The notes: generated by a model not told the origin, from the sequence alone. A DNA stretch of 64,000 nucleotides from Paenibacillus sp. V4I3 (GCF_030817215.1 NZ_JAUSZA010000001.1:4066501-4130500); one strand, 5' to 3'. Counted from the stretch's first letter, positions 9,413 to 17,833 are shown. Translations and numbers: made by a program.

Positions 9413-9612
9413 GTGTAGGGGAAAGATCACCTTTACGGTCTGATCGGAGGCCAATAGAGGTAAAGGAAGACGATACGTACTTACCGCCGCGTAATGCTGT
9501 GCATCCCTCTGAGCGAGGAAAGTGGACGCGTATATTCTATCTAACTTTACTATGGTTATTCATTATTCTTGTGGTTAGTTTAACGGTTTGGGGCATTAAA
9601 TATTATTCGTAG
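9409..9612 (+). CDS. Small single-pass membrane protein
   Basis: 67-aa protein with a charged, Arg/Lys/Glu-rich N-terminal half and one C-terminal membrane segment (about residues 44-62). Its ATG overlaps the stop of the CPBP protease gene and an AAGGAGGAA site lies just upstream. The tight coupling suggests a partner or accessory of the protease. I do not recognise a family. Confidence 0.7.
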   Translation: MSVGERSPLRSDRRPIEVKEDDTYLPPRNAVHPSERGKWTRIFYLTLLWLFIILVVSLTVWGIKYYS

Positions 9613-9662
9613 ACGATTCAGATATACCAATCAACCTAAGTTGTGTAAAAGAAGTGGAGAAG

Positions 9663-9708
9663 CTATGATAGATTCATAGTTTTTTTCATTTTTTATCATA
9701 GTTTTTTT
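9663..9708 (+). terminator. Tandem A/T-rich terminator-like hairpins sharing one arm
   Basis: CTATGA (9663-9668) can pair with TCATAG (9674-9679), which is followed by seven T. The longer arm CTATGATA (9663-9670) can instead pair with TATCATAG (9694-9701), which is followed by another seven T. The two pairings exclude each other. They lie between the small membrane protein gene and the CAP-domain gene, just before its ribosome binding site. Confidence 0.5.
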
Positions 9709-9728
9709 ACCAGGAGGATGCAGCGATT

Positions 9729-11384
9729 ATGTTGGCGAACCACACTTCAAGATGGATTTTTAATGTGAAATTAATGGCTATTATATTTGTATTATTTTCA
9801 AGTATCTTTTGGTCAGCGAAACCATCCTATGCTCTGTCTTATGGAAGCTTGTCTTATCCGCAAGGCGATGTTGGACTCTTGCGTCCAGACATTGGAGTAA
9901 CACTTGAGCTAAGTGAAGGAAAAACGCCGGAAAGCTATCATTTTTATTTAAACGATAAGGAATTAAATGTTAGCTATGATCCCGTTTCGGTTAAATTTAT
10001 ATATCGTCCTACAGCTGATTTACTGCCTGGGAACTATAATGCTCGTTTAGTGCTGTCTTTCAATGGCTATCAACCTATATCAATTGATTGGAAATTTACG
10101 GTTATTAAAGGTGCGGTTTCGTTAACGTCTGAAACGACTAAAGAGCAGGAGGATGGACTTCGGGCGATCAATGATTATCGGGCTAAATTAGGGCTGTCGA
10201 AGGTCAAATTCAATAATGCTTTGAATACAGCGGCTCAGAAGCATGCGCAGTATTTATCCCGAAATAAAATCGATCCTATTCGGACGTCTATTTCTTTGCA
10301 TGATGAGGACCCAGCGCTGCCAGGTTATATCGGCAAGTCATTAAGAGAGCGGGTACAATTTATCGGTTACTCGCGTTCAAGCAGTGAAGATGTAGCTTAT
10401 AATCGGGTTACCTTAGTTGAAGCTATAGATAGTCTATTTGATGCTCCCTATCATCGTTCACCATTCATGGTGCCAGGACTCGTGGAAATCGGTGTGTTTA
10501 GAGATGGTGATTATCACGTTATCGAATTTGGTTTCTCAGACGGGATTGCACCAGAACTAGTCGTTTCTCCAGGAAATAATGATGTGTATGTACCAACCCT
10601 TTTTGATGGTCATGAGACCCCGGATCCGATTCGCTTTCATTCAGGGGCGGAATATCCAGTTGGTTATCCGATCATGGCTTCCTTAAACGGGCCCGGAGTA
10701 AAGAAGGTAAGTTTGGAGGAGGCAGAGTTAAAAGACGAGGGAGGTAACTCCGTATCACTACTGAAGAACGAGCCGGGTAAAGATGATCATTTGGAAACTG
10801 AAGTAATTGTGATGCCTTCGAAACCACTGGAATTAGATACAACTTATAAAGCCAAAATCAAATTGACAGCAATCATGGAAGATGGGAGTACTAGACCCTA
10901 TTCGAAAGAATGGACATTCCGCACAGAACCTCGGGTTGGTGTTGGTGTACTTAAACTTCATAAGGATGCTGTTGCTTACATGCTGCAAATGGCTAACTTC
11001 GGGCTAAACCGCAATCACTTGGTTTCATTTGGTTTGAATGAGGACAAGTATCTACTTGATTTAATCCCTTATCCTATGAAGCAAAAGCCATATATTCAAG
11101 ATGGGACTTCATACCTTTACATTAGAGACTTGGCCGCGGCACTAGGTGCAACTGTTGAATGGGACGATAACCAGAAAGCTGCTGTTTACAAAAAGAAAGA
11201 CAAGACGATTATCTTTTATACGAACCGAAATGCGTATAGTTTGAATGGTGTAGAGCATGCAACAGAATCAGCTGCTAAGCTCATTCATGAAACAACGATG
11301 ATTCCGGTTCGGCTGCTTTCCGAGACTCTTGGTGCGAAAGTGACCTATGAGGAAAATACAAGAACAGTGAATATTAGTTATTAA
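9729..11384 (+). CDS. Secreted CAP-domain protein with C-terminal copper amine oxidase-like stalk domain
   Basis: 551-aa exported protein. A signal peptide spans about residues 1-36 (hydrophobic core MAIIFVLFSSIFW, then AKPSYALS). After an Ig-like stretch comes a CAP/SCP-PR1 domain (about 139-285) recognisable from AINDYRAKLGL and AAQKHAQYLSR with later conserved His. A second beta-rich region follows, and the last 110 aa form a copper amine oxidase N-terminal-like domain (LYIRDLAAALGA, TTMIPVRLLSETLGA), a module common in Paenibacillus cell-surface proteins. It is probably cell-wall associated; enzymatic activity is uncertain. Start ATG with AGGAGG at 9713. Confidence 0.9.
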   Translation: MLANHTSRWIFNVKLMAIIFVLFSSIFWSAKPSYALSYGSLSYPQGDVGLLRPDIGVTLELSEGKTPESYHFYLNDKELNVSYDPVSVKFIYRPTADLLPGNYNARLVLSFNGYQPISIDWKFTVIKGAVSLTSETTKEQEDGLRAINDYRAKLGLSKVKFNNALNTAAQKHAQYLSRNKIDPIRTSISLHDEDPALPGYIGKSLRERVQFIGYSRSSSEDVAYNRVTLVEAIDSLFDAPYHRSPFMVPGLVEIGVFRDGDYHVIEFGFSDGIAPELVVSPGNNDVYVPTLFDGHETPDPIRFHSGAEYPVGYPIMASLNGPGVKKVSLEEAELKDEGGNSVSLLKNEPGKDDHLETEVIVMPSKPLELDTTYKAKIKLTAIMEDGSTRPYSKEWTFRTEPRVGVGVLKLHKDAVAYMLQMANFGLNRNHLVSFGLNEDKYLLDLIPYPMKQKPYIQDGTSYLYIRDLAAALGATVEWDDNQKAAVYKKKDKTIIFYTNRNAYSLNGVEHATESAAKLIHETTMIPVRLLSETLGAKVTYEENTRTVNISY

Positions 11385-11389
11385 AAAAC

Positions 11390-11442
11390 AAGAGCCCTGC
11401 AGCACCGACACCTGACGTGTAGGAGATGCAAGGCTCTTTTCT
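11390..11442. terminator. Bidirectional terminator between CAP gene and deacetylase
   Basis: AAGAGCC at 11390-11396 pairs with GGCTCTT at 11432-11438 and an inner TGCA/TGCA pair extends the stem. T-rich and A-rich flanks lie on the two sides. It occupies the gap between two convergent genes. Confidence 0.7.
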
Positions 11443-12275
11443 TATTTCATTTCTAGCTCAATGGCATTCGGATCTACGAAAGAATATCCTTTTTCCTCAA
11501 GTTGGGTAAGAAGTGTGTCTAAGGCTTTCACTGTCCAAGGCAGCTCGTGCATCAAAATATTACTACCGCCATGTAATTGTTTCATCACATTTTCGATCAC
11601 TTTACCGGAATCGTTATTTTTATTAGTCATATCCCAGTCTAACGAACCGTTGGACCATGTCATATAAAGCATCTTATTGTCTTTCACTTTGGTTTTCAAA
11701 TAATCATTGCCAGAACCAAAAGGAGGTCGGAAAAATTCAGGCGATTGCCCTGTCAATTCTTTTACTATTTTTTGGACATCATCAACTTGTTGATCAATCT
11801 TTTCATTCGTCATGCTTTTCAAGTTTTCGTGGTCCCAGGCATGATTACCAATGGGATTACCGCTGTTATGAATGAGTTTAACAAGTTCGGGCTTTTGTTT
11901 GATTCGATATCCATTCAAGAAGAAGATTGCCTTGGCATTATGCTTTTTTAGGATGTCGATTAACGCCTGATTCATGGCTTGTTCCTTAGGACCGTCATCA
12001 AAGGTTAAAAGGACGATCTTTTTGTTCCCATTGGGATCGTTTGGTACAATATCATAGTTTTTGTTCATATGATATTCTTTTTTGACGACTTCTGGAGCTG
12101 GCGTTGTCGCTGTAGGGACGGGAGTTGGAGAAGGTACAGGACTTGGTGTAATTGTGGCGACAGCTACCGGTGTAGAGCTCGTTGTTTCGATTGGACTTAT
12201 TTTTGTTTGGTTCGCACTGCAGGCAGCTAATAAGATCATGACACTCATCATTAGTACACTGGCTTTTTTGTTCAT
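11442..12275 (-). CDS. Polysaccharide deacetylase lipoprotein (NodB homology domain)
   Basis: 277-aa lipoprotein: signal peptide with lipobox LLAAC (Cys near residue 19), a Pro/Thr/Ser linker (about 30-65), then a NodB domain. Motifs are TFDDGP (catalytic base and metal Asp), the metal-binding H-x3-H in NHAWDH, and RPPFGSGN. All metal ligands of family CE4 are present. It probably de-N-acetylates peptidoglycan or another cell-surface glycan. Transcribed alone. Confidence 0.92.
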   Translation of the reverse strand: MNKKASVLMMSVMILLAACSANQTKISPIETTSSTPVAVATITPSPVPSPTPVPTATTPAPEVVKKEYHMNKNYDIVPNDPNGNKKIVLLTFDDGPKEQAMNQALIDILKKHNAKAIFFLNGYRIKQKPELVKLIHNSGNPIGNHAWDHENLKSMTNEKIDQQVDDVQKIVKELTGQSPEFFRPPFGSGNDYLKTKVKDNKMLYMTWSNGSLDWDMTNKNNDSGKVIENVMKQLHGGSNILMHELPWTVKALDTLLTQLEEKGYSFVDPNAIELEMK

Positions 12276-12440
12276 TATCCTTCGTTCTCCTCAGGTCTTT
12301 ATACTTGTAGGTCATTCCTATAGTACCACATTTCGCAGATAACATATCTCCTTTGTTTTCCTCCCGTCTTAACGTATGCCCTCCTAGAAACTCGCGCAAC
12401 CTATGAAGGAATCATACTACTTGACATGGAGGGAGACCCA

Positions 12441-12752
12441 ATGAAGATAGGCACATTTTTGCTCGGCGGTATTGCCGGTGCGGCGGCGGTTATATATCTC
12501 AATCGTAAAAGTAAATCAATGTTGTTCTCAGCATTCAGCTCGTCCAGTGAATCTATGGGTAAAGTTGTTGATAAAGCAAAGGACTCGTTGGTGAACAAAT
12601 CATTTGGAGATTCAACGTCCAAAAGTTTCTCGACTTCAAACTCGAATGGCCTGAATCAAGTTGAAAAAATAGTGAAAGAAGATCCTCATTTGAAAGCAAC
12701 TGTCAATGAAATCATGCGTGAAAATAAAGAAAGTTCATCGACTATCCAATGA
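12441..12752 (+). CDS. Small membrane protein, YtxH-like in layout
   Basis: 103 aa from ATG12441, chosen because GGAGGGAGA at 12428-12436 gives a good site; an in-frame ATG at 12426 overlaps that site. The N terminus has a Gly/Ala-rich membrane segment (about residues 3-20), followed by a Ser/Lys-rich amphipathic region. I do not assign a function. It resembles small envelope-stress or YtxH-type proteins only in overall layout. Confidence 0.7.
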   Translation: MKIGTFLLGGIAGAAAVIYLNRKSKSMLFSAFSSSSESMGKVVDKAKDSLVNKSFGDSTSKSFSTSNSNGLNQVEKIVKEDPHLKATVNEIMRENKESSSTIQ

Positions 12753-12764
12753 ACCTAAGTATGA

Positions 12765-12810
12765 AGCACAGTCTGGCATCCCCAAGGTGCTGGCTGTGCT
12801 TTTCTTTTTA
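12765..12810 (+). terminator. Terminator after the small membrane protein gene
   Basis: AGCACAG (12765-12771) pairs with CTGTGCT (12794-12800) with additional inner pairs, followed by TTTCTTTTT. Confidence 0.75.
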
Positions 12811-12822
12811 TACATAACTTGC

Positions 12823-12838
12823 GCGTGCAATTGCACGC
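12823..12838. promoter_or_regulatory. Perfect 16-bp palindrome upstream of mecA
   Basis: GCGTGCAATTGCACGC is a perfect palindrome, 161 bp upstream of the mecA start. It could be an operator for a dimeric regulator. No cognate regulator is identifiable here. Confidence 0.4.
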
Positions 12839-12857
12839 AATTAATGTTAACATGATA

Positions 12858-12922
12858 GGTGAAAACGAAAGCAAGATGCATGTCCATTTTCGTTCTCAAA
12901 GGTTCACCTTTTTCTTTTTTTA
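12858..12922 (+). terminator. Terminator-like hairpin in the mecA upstream region
   Basis: AGGTGAA (12858-12864) pairs with TTCACCT (12903-12909), and AACGAAA pairs with TTTTCGTT (12887-12894) inside it. A T-rich run (TTTTTCTTTTTT) follows. It is about 80 bp before the mecA ribosome binding site, so it could attenuate mecA or end an upstream transcript. Confidence 0.45.
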
Positions 12923-12999
12923 TCATATTCTGTTTTAATAAGATGACCATGCTTTCGATGCAAGCTTTCCAGTCGGAAGGCTCAAAGGAGGATCCTATC

Positions 13000-13605
13000 A
13001 TGAAAATAGAACGCTTAAGTCAGGATAAGATACGGATTTTCCTAACATTCGATGACTTAACTGAACGCGGTATTCAAAAAGACGACATGTGGAGAGAAAT
13101 TCCCAAAGTACACGAATTATTTAGTGAAATGATGGATCAAGCCTATTCAGAGCTCGGATTTGACCCGTCCGGCCCGCTTGCTGTTGAGGTGTTTGCACTC
13201 CCGGCACAAGGAATGGTTGTTATTGTGACCAGAGGTAAGCTTGATTTGTATGCAAACTCAGATGCATATGATGATCACGAAGCTGAAGAAGTGTATGAAA
13301 TGGAAGTAACGCTTGAACAAAGCGATTTAGTCTCCTATGCTTTCCGTGATTTTGAAGATCTTGTGCGTGTATCCAAAGTAATTAATCCCCTTCTCATGGA
13401 AGGCGGTACCCTTTATTCATACAAAGGGAAATATATTTTACAACTCGAGCCTGTTGACCTCGAAGAAACGAAATACCAGGCATTAATTGCTGTCTTATCT
13501 GAATTCGGCGAAGCCGCTTCCGTTACACAAGCTGTGCTTGAAGAGTATGGGAAGACAATCATTGCAGATGATGCAGTTAAGGTGCTCTGCCGTCATTTCA
13601 AATAA
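13000..13605 (+). CDS. mecA: Adaptor protein MecA
   Basis: Adaptor that delivers substrates such as ComK to the ClpCP protease in Bacillus. The 201-aa protein begins MKIERLSQDKIRIFLTFDDL, the characteristic MecA N-terminal substrate-binding domain, followed by a Glu/Asp-rich linker and a C-terminal ClpC-binding domain (SYAFRDFEDLVRVSKVI onward). ATG13000 is chosen over an in-frame upstream ATG at 12859 because of the AAAGGAGGAT site at 12985-12994 and the conserved N terminus. Confidence 0.95.
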   Translation: MKIERLSQDKIRIFLTFDDLTERGIQKDDMWREIPKVHELFSEMMDQAYSELGFDPSGPLAVEVFALPAQGMVVIVTRGKLDLYANSDAYDDHEAEEVYEMEVTLEQSDLVSYAFRDFEDLVRVSKVINPLLMEGGTLYSYKGKYILQLEPVDLEETKYQALIAVLSEFGEAASVTQAVLEEYGKTIIADDAVKVLCRHFK

Positions 13606-13635
13606 GGCCATCTTCCTTACTTTTTGAGTAGAATG

Positions 13636-13684
13636 AAACAAGCATTTTCAAAAACGATTGTTTTTGTGGATGCTTGTTTTGTTG
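13636..13684 (+). terminator. mecA terminator
   Basis: A long hairpin pairs AAACAAGCAT with ATGCTTGTTT, with an inner CAAAAAC/TGTTTTTG stem, and ends in a T-rich stretch, directly after mecA. Confidence 0.85.
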
Positions 13685-13736
13685 GTTATTCGTGATCATT
13701 TATCAACGTAGCGAAGAGATAATGGGGGAGACCTAG

Positions 13737-15239
13737 ATGACTAGCATAGATCGCAAACGACTGGCGCCTACTCTGGCTGCTGTTGATTTGGACGGGTTAT
13801 TGGCCTATTACCAAAAGCAGCTCCGCGAGAAGGCTTATTTCTATTTACAAAAAAGAGGGATAACGGAAGAAACGGTTATACAGTACCGTATTGGCTTTGA
13901 AATTGGCAAGATAGGATTCTATGTTGATCAGAATCAGCTAGGTGATTACTTCGAGCATAGAGTTATTGTTCCTATTCGGAACTACAACGGCGAAATTGTC
14001 GACTTAATCGGACGCTCGATAGACAATAGAGAGCCGAAATATAAACCCCTGTATGGTTTAGATCAGTATCTATTTAATTATTCAGCACTTGAAGATTCAG
14101 ATGAAGTTGTTCTTTGCAACGGGATATTTGATGTCCTAACGTTGACTCAGGCCAAAATGCCTGCTGTTTGTGTACCTGATAACGGTATGTTTAAAGAACA
14201 ACATATGTCATTATTTGCTGGTAAACGCGTTTATATTTGCATGGGGAATGATGAGACCGGAAGAAGGGATTCTACACGCATAGAAGCCTTATTAAGGGAA
14301 CAGGGCAATGAGACGTATATTATTAATTTGCCCGAAACAATTCGAGATATTAACGATCTGTTCATTAGAGCTCAGAATCCGGTTGAGACTTTTCTTGCGC
14401 TAGTGAATCAAACTGTTGAGGAAACAAGGCTAGCCCCTGTAGCTCCAGATATCAAAAATAGCACCGTTTATTTAGAAGAATATATGAAACGGTTCCGCGG
14501 CCAAGTCGCTAGTATCCGCACTGGTTTTGCTAAGCTGGATCATTTACTTTTCGGCGGCTTTGGAAATGGCTTGTATTTACTGGCAGGTTCAGGCTCCATA
14601 GGCAAGAGCATGCTGCTTAAACAAATAGCTGATGAACTTGCTTTTCAGCAGAATCCGGTTATTTTTGTGTCATGGGATATGACGAATTTCGAACTATGGG
14701 CACGCAGCATTGCAAGGATTATTGGGATTGCTCCACAGAAAGTACTCGGGGGCAAAGTTGAGCCTGAACAGGTAGCAGAAGCTAACAAGCAGTACGTAAA
14801 AATCAGTAAAATGCTTTGGATGCTTGAGTGTACGATGGATACAACGCTCGATCAAGTAGCCGCTTCCATTGAACGGATTGCAGTTGTTGTTGGCAAAGAG
14901 CCCGTGATTTTCATTGATCATTTGCAGCGTATTCCAGCAGCTAAAGGGGTAACACCGCTAACTTGGGAGCAGCAGCAGGCTGCTATCGCCTATACGCTTA
15001 AACAATGGTCCAGAGAATGGAATTGCCCGATTATCGCTGCTACCGCATTAGAGCTTGGGCAAGATAACGTGTCTGACAATGTGCAAGCTTCAGCGGATGT
15101 GGTCATGATTATGCAGCCTAATGAAACAGAAGAGGATCAACAGCAGTCTATATCACTAGTCTTGAAGAAGAATCGAAATGGCACAATAGGGAGTATCCCA
15201 CTCATTTTCCATAATGATCGTGCGTTGTTCACCGAATAA
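13737..15239 (+). CDS. DnaG-core/DnaB-like fusion protein with degenerate TOPRIM site
   Basis: 500-aa two-part protein. Residues about 20-215 resemble the DnaG catalytic core (FEHRVIVPIRNYNGEIVDLIG, then a TOPRIM fold). Residues about 245-498 form a DnaB/RecA-type ATPase with Walker A GSGSIGKS (284-291) and Walker B VIFIDHLQ. No N-terminal zinc-binding domain is seen. The TOPRIM acidic residues are changed: the EG motif reads NG (Asn128), and the DxD motif reads GND (170-172), keeping only the second Asp. Priming activity is therefore doubtful, while the ATPase looks intact. Its role, perhaps in DNA repair or replication restart, is unknown. ATG with a GGGGGAG site. Confidence 0.82.
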   Translation: MTSIDRKRLAPTLAAVDLDGLLAYYQKQLREKAYFYLQKRGITEETVIQYRIGFEIGKIGFYVDQNQLGDYFEHRVIVPIRNYNGEIVDLIGRSIDNREPKYKPLYGLDQYLFNYSALEDSDEVVLCNGIFDVLTLTQAKMPAVCVPDNGMFKEQHMSLFAGKRVYICMGNDETGRRDSTRIEALLREQGNETYIINLPETIRDINDLFIRAQNPVETFLALVNQTVEETRLAPVAPDIKNSTVYLEEYMKRFRGQVASIRTGFAKLDHLLFGGFGNGLYLLAGSGSIGKSMLLKQIADELAFQQNPVIFVSWDMTNFELWARSIARIIGIAPQKVLGGKVEPEQVAEANKQYVKISKMLWMLECTMDTTLDQVAASIERIAVVVGKEPVIFIDHLQRIPAAKGVTPLTWEQQQAAIAYTLKQWSREWNCPIIAATALELGQDNVSDNVQASADVVMIMQPNETEEDQQQSISLVLKKNRNGTIGSIPLIFHNDRALFTE

Positions 15240-15326
15240 GACATTGAAAATGACTATAATGTTCATATTACGCATGGAATCGAGCTGTGGTTCTAAATGC
15301 TATTGAACGAAAAGGGGGAGCTGTAA

Positions 15327-16022
15327 TTGCAAATTCTGCCGATTATTATGGCAGCCGTAGCGCCAGGTCTCTCATTGCTAACGTACTTTTATTTGAAGGA
15401 CCGATACGAAACGGAACCGATTCATTTAGTTATTCGAATGTTCTTGTTTGGTGTTCTGCTTGTATACCCTACGATGGTACTGCAGAATTCGTTGATTGAA
15501 GAGTTTGGAAAGGGTACTTTTATCTCGGCTTTTTTCCTATCTGGTGGCGTTGAAGAGTTTCTGAAATGGTTTATCCTCTATCATTTGATCTTTAGGCATG
15601 AAGCCTTTGATGAACCCTATGACGGAATTGTGTACGCAGTGGCCGTAAGCTTAGGTTATGCGACTTTGGAAAATATCATTTATGCTTTCCTTAATGCATC
15701 GTCTTTCTCTGCGCTGATGATTCGCGCTCTGCTGCCTGTTTCAGCGCACGCATTGTTCGGTGTCATGATGGGTTACTACTTGGGCAAGGCTAAATTCATT
15801 CCACACAAAGCGCAAAGGTATTTATGGATTTCCTTACTGCTGCCTATTTTGTGGCATGGATTGTTTGATTATATTTTGCTTTTTTTCAAAACGAACTGGG
15901 TTTGGATCATGATTCCAGTCATGTCTTTTCTATGGATTCGCACAATTTGGCGGGTTGACCGTGCCAATGCTCATTCCCCACTACGCATCGCGACAGCGGA
16001 TGAGAAGATTAAAGTGAGCTGA
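15327..16022 (+). CDS. prsW: PrsW family intramembrane protease
   Basis: Site-1 protease of the PrsW family; in B. subtilis it cleaves the anti-sigma factor RsiW. 231 aa with about seven or eight hydrophobic segments. Family motifs are the paired Glu of GGVEEFLKW near residue 75, ATLENIIY, and two His (SAHALFGVMMGYYLG and LWHGLFDY). The TTG start follows an AAAGGGGGAG site. In B. subtilis prsW is adjacent to sleB-ypeB; here ypeB follows but sleB does not. Confidence 0.92.
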   Translation: MQILPIIMAAVAPGLSLLTYFYLKDRYETEPIHLVIRMFLFGVLLVYPTMVLQNSLIEEFGKGTFISAFFLSGGVEEFLKWFILYHLIFRHEAFDEPYDGIVYAVAVSLGYATLENIIYAFLNASSFSALMIRALLPVSAHALFGVMMGYYLGKAKFIPHKAQRYLWISLLLPILWHGLFDYILLFFKTNWVWIMIPVMSFLWIRTIWRVDRANAHSPLRIATADEKIKVS

Positions 16023-16091
16023 AATAGGTCATAATGGACAGTATAGATGGCGATTCCTGGCTGTAAGTCCGGAACTACCGGGAGGGTGTAC

Positions 16092-16247
16092 ATGTCCACG
16101 ACAAGAGTCAAAGTAAAGATCCGCTGCCGGTTATGCGGTGAAAAGTTTGTGCTGAAAGGCAAGAAAGAAAAAGGTAAAATTGAAACGGGATTCCGCCAGT
16201 GCATTTGCAGCAATGAGCAAGACTTTGAAGTAGAGACCGAAGATTAG
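16092..16247 (+). CDS. Small Cys-motif (zinc-ribbon-like) protein, 51 aa
   Basis: 51-aa basic protein from ATG16092 with a GGGAGGGTG site at 16080-16087. It carries a CRLCG knuckle near residues 12-16 and a CIC pair near 37-39, four Cys in all, consistent with one zinc or metal centre. It lies between prsW and ypeB, where sleB is found in Bacillus. Function unknown; nothing in it resembles a cell-wall hydrolase. Confidence 0.75.
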   Translation: MSTTRVKVKIRCRLCGEKFVLKGKKEKGKIETGFRQCICSNEQDFEVETED

Positions 16248-16250
16248 CGT

Positions 16251-16282
16251 GAGGCCATTCTTTTTAGAATTGGCCTCTTTTT
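16251..16282 (+). terminator. Terminator before ypeB
   Basis: GAGGCCATTCT (16251-16261) pairs with AGAATTGGCCTC (16266-16277), followed by TTTTTG. It separates the 51-aa gene from ypeB. Confidence 0.85.
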
Positions 16283-16356
16283 GTTGTCAATCTTGTATAA
16301 ACCTGCCTCCCCACGTAAAAACTAAGCGCAAGTTTGGGTACGAAAGGAGCAGTCGC

Positions 16357-17730
16357 GTGTATAAAAGATTAAGTATTGTCATGTTTCCATTCCTCTTGAT
16401 TGCCTTGATTGGTGCTTCAGTGTGGGGATATTTGGAACACCAGGAGAAGAATTCGATTTTGATCAAAGCAGAGAATCAATATCAACGTGCGTTCCATGAT
16501 CTTTCTTTCCATGTGGATAAGCTTCATACAGAGCTTGGTAATACGTTGGCTGTTAACGCAACCTCGGAGCCTTCTTACCGAAAGGGGCTAGTTAATGTAT
16601 GGCGGCTAACGAGCCAAGCGCAAAGCGATATTACGCAGCTCCCGCTAACACTGCTGCCATTCAACAAAACGGAAGATTTCTTAGCTAATATGGCTAATTT
16701 CTCATACCGAATGTCCGTTCGTGACATGACGAAGCAGCCTTTAAATGAGCAAGAAATAAAAACGTTGAATGCTCTTTATGATCATTCCTCCGAGATAACG
16801 AAGGAAATACGCGGTGTTCAGGAGAAGGTTTTGTCCAAAAACTTGCGATGGATGGACGTCGAAGTCGCCCTAGCTTCTGAAAATGAAACACATGATAATG
16901 CGATCATTGATGGCTTTTCTACCGTTGACAAAAAAGTTGGAGCCTACGAGGAATTAAACTGGGGACCTGGAAATTTGAACATTTTTTCCAAAAATGATGT
17001 TAGCGTTTTGTCCGGGAATGACATGACAGCTGATCAAATTAAACAAAAAGCAGCGCAATTTCTGGGGGTGAGTGATACTACTACTATGAAAGTAGTTGAG
17101 AATGGTGGCAGTGCGCCAGAATATCAAAGCTTTAGCGTTGTGGTTCCAGGCGGAAACGGCAGTGAAAATGATATTCAGATGGATTTCACCAAAAAAGGCG
17201 GTCAGCTCATTTATTTTATGAAGCCGCGAACCATAAAAGAATCTAAGTTTGATCTTAGACAGGCGCGAGATATAGCTAATGAGTTTTTAGATCAACATGA
17301 ATATAAAGATATGAGCGCAGTTAGCTATGATCAATATCAAAATATGGCTAACATTATTTTCGCTAAGCGAGAAAAGGATGTTACGATTTATCCTCAGCAG
17401 GTTAGCGTTAAAGTAGCTTTAGACACTCTTGAAGTCACTGGCGTGCAGGCAACAGACTATATATTTGGTCAAAAACAGCGAACGGTTGATCAGCCCAAAA
17501 TGACGGCAGCCGAAGCACGTAAGCATCTTAGCCCGAAAATGGAAGTGACTGGCGAGTCTTTGGCGATTATCAAAAATGAATTAGACGAAGAAGTGCTTTG
17601 CTATGAATTTATCGGGAAGATGAACAACAATATTTATCGTGTTTATATGAATAGTGAGAATGGGATGGAAGAGAAAATTGAGACCATTCGCCCCGAACAA
17701 GCTGAAGCAGCAGCTGAAGCAAAGAAATAA
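16357..17730 (+). CDS. ypeB: Germination protein YpeB
   Basis: Spore protein needed for localisation and stability of the cortex-lytic enzyme SleB. From GTG16357 it is 457 aa, close to the B. subtilis 450 aa, with a GAAAGGAGC site; an in-frame extension to 16249 is rejected because it would cover the terminator. There is an N-terminal membrane anchor (about residues 7-24), then an N-terminal domain and three PepSY-like repeats (from about 225 on; for example MTADQIKQKAAQFLGV, FDLRQARDIANEFLDQ, MTAAEARKHLS). Its usual partner gene sleB is not adjacent. Confidence 0.93.
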   Translation: MYKRLSIVMFPFLLIALIGASVWGYLEHQEKNSILIKAENQYQRAFHDLSFHVDKLHTELGNTLAVNATSEPSYRKGLVNVWRLTSQAQSDITQLPLTLLPFNKTEDFLANMANFSYRMSVRDMTKQPLNEQEIKTLNALYDHSSEITKEIRGVQEKVLSKNLRWMDVEVALASENETHDNAIIDGFSTVDKKVGAYEELNWGPGNLNIFSKNDVSVLSGNDMTADQIKQKAAQFLGVSDTTTMKVVENGGSAPEYQSFSVVVPGGNGSENDIQMDFTKKGGQLIYFMKPRTIKESKFDLRQARDIANEFLDQHEYKDMSAVSYDQYQNMANIIFAKREKDVTIYPQQVSVKVALDTLEVTGVQATDYIFGQKQRTVDQPKMTAAEARKHLSPKMEVTGESLAIIKNELDEEVLCYEFIGKMNNNIYRVYMNSENGMEEKIETIRPEQAEAAAEAKK

Positions 17731-17739
17731 TCATAGAGA

Positions 17740-17772
17740 AGAAGCGGGTTCAATCCTAGCTTCTTTTTTTTG
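17740..17772 (+). terminator. ypeB terminator
   Basis: AGAAGC (17740-17745) pairs with GCTTCT (17759-17764), followed by a run of T. Confidence 0.65.
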
Positions 17773-17794
17773 CTATCATAATTAATAGGTCATT

Positions 17795-17802
17795 GGTATA
17801 AT
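17795..17802 (+). promoter_or_regulatory. Extended -10 promoter of the ypfA-like gene
   Basis: TGGTATAAT gives a consensus -10 (17797-17802) with the TGn extension. A start near 17809 would give a leader of about 25 nt. There is no good -35 at 17 nt. Confidence 0.45.
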
Positions 17803-17833
17803 TAAGATATATTACGTCTCGGAGGTGCAGAAA

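Noticed and set aside
16249..16356. N-terminal extension of YpeB
   Set aside because: It would translate through the terminator hairpin at 16251-16277; GTG16357 has a proper site and gives the family length.
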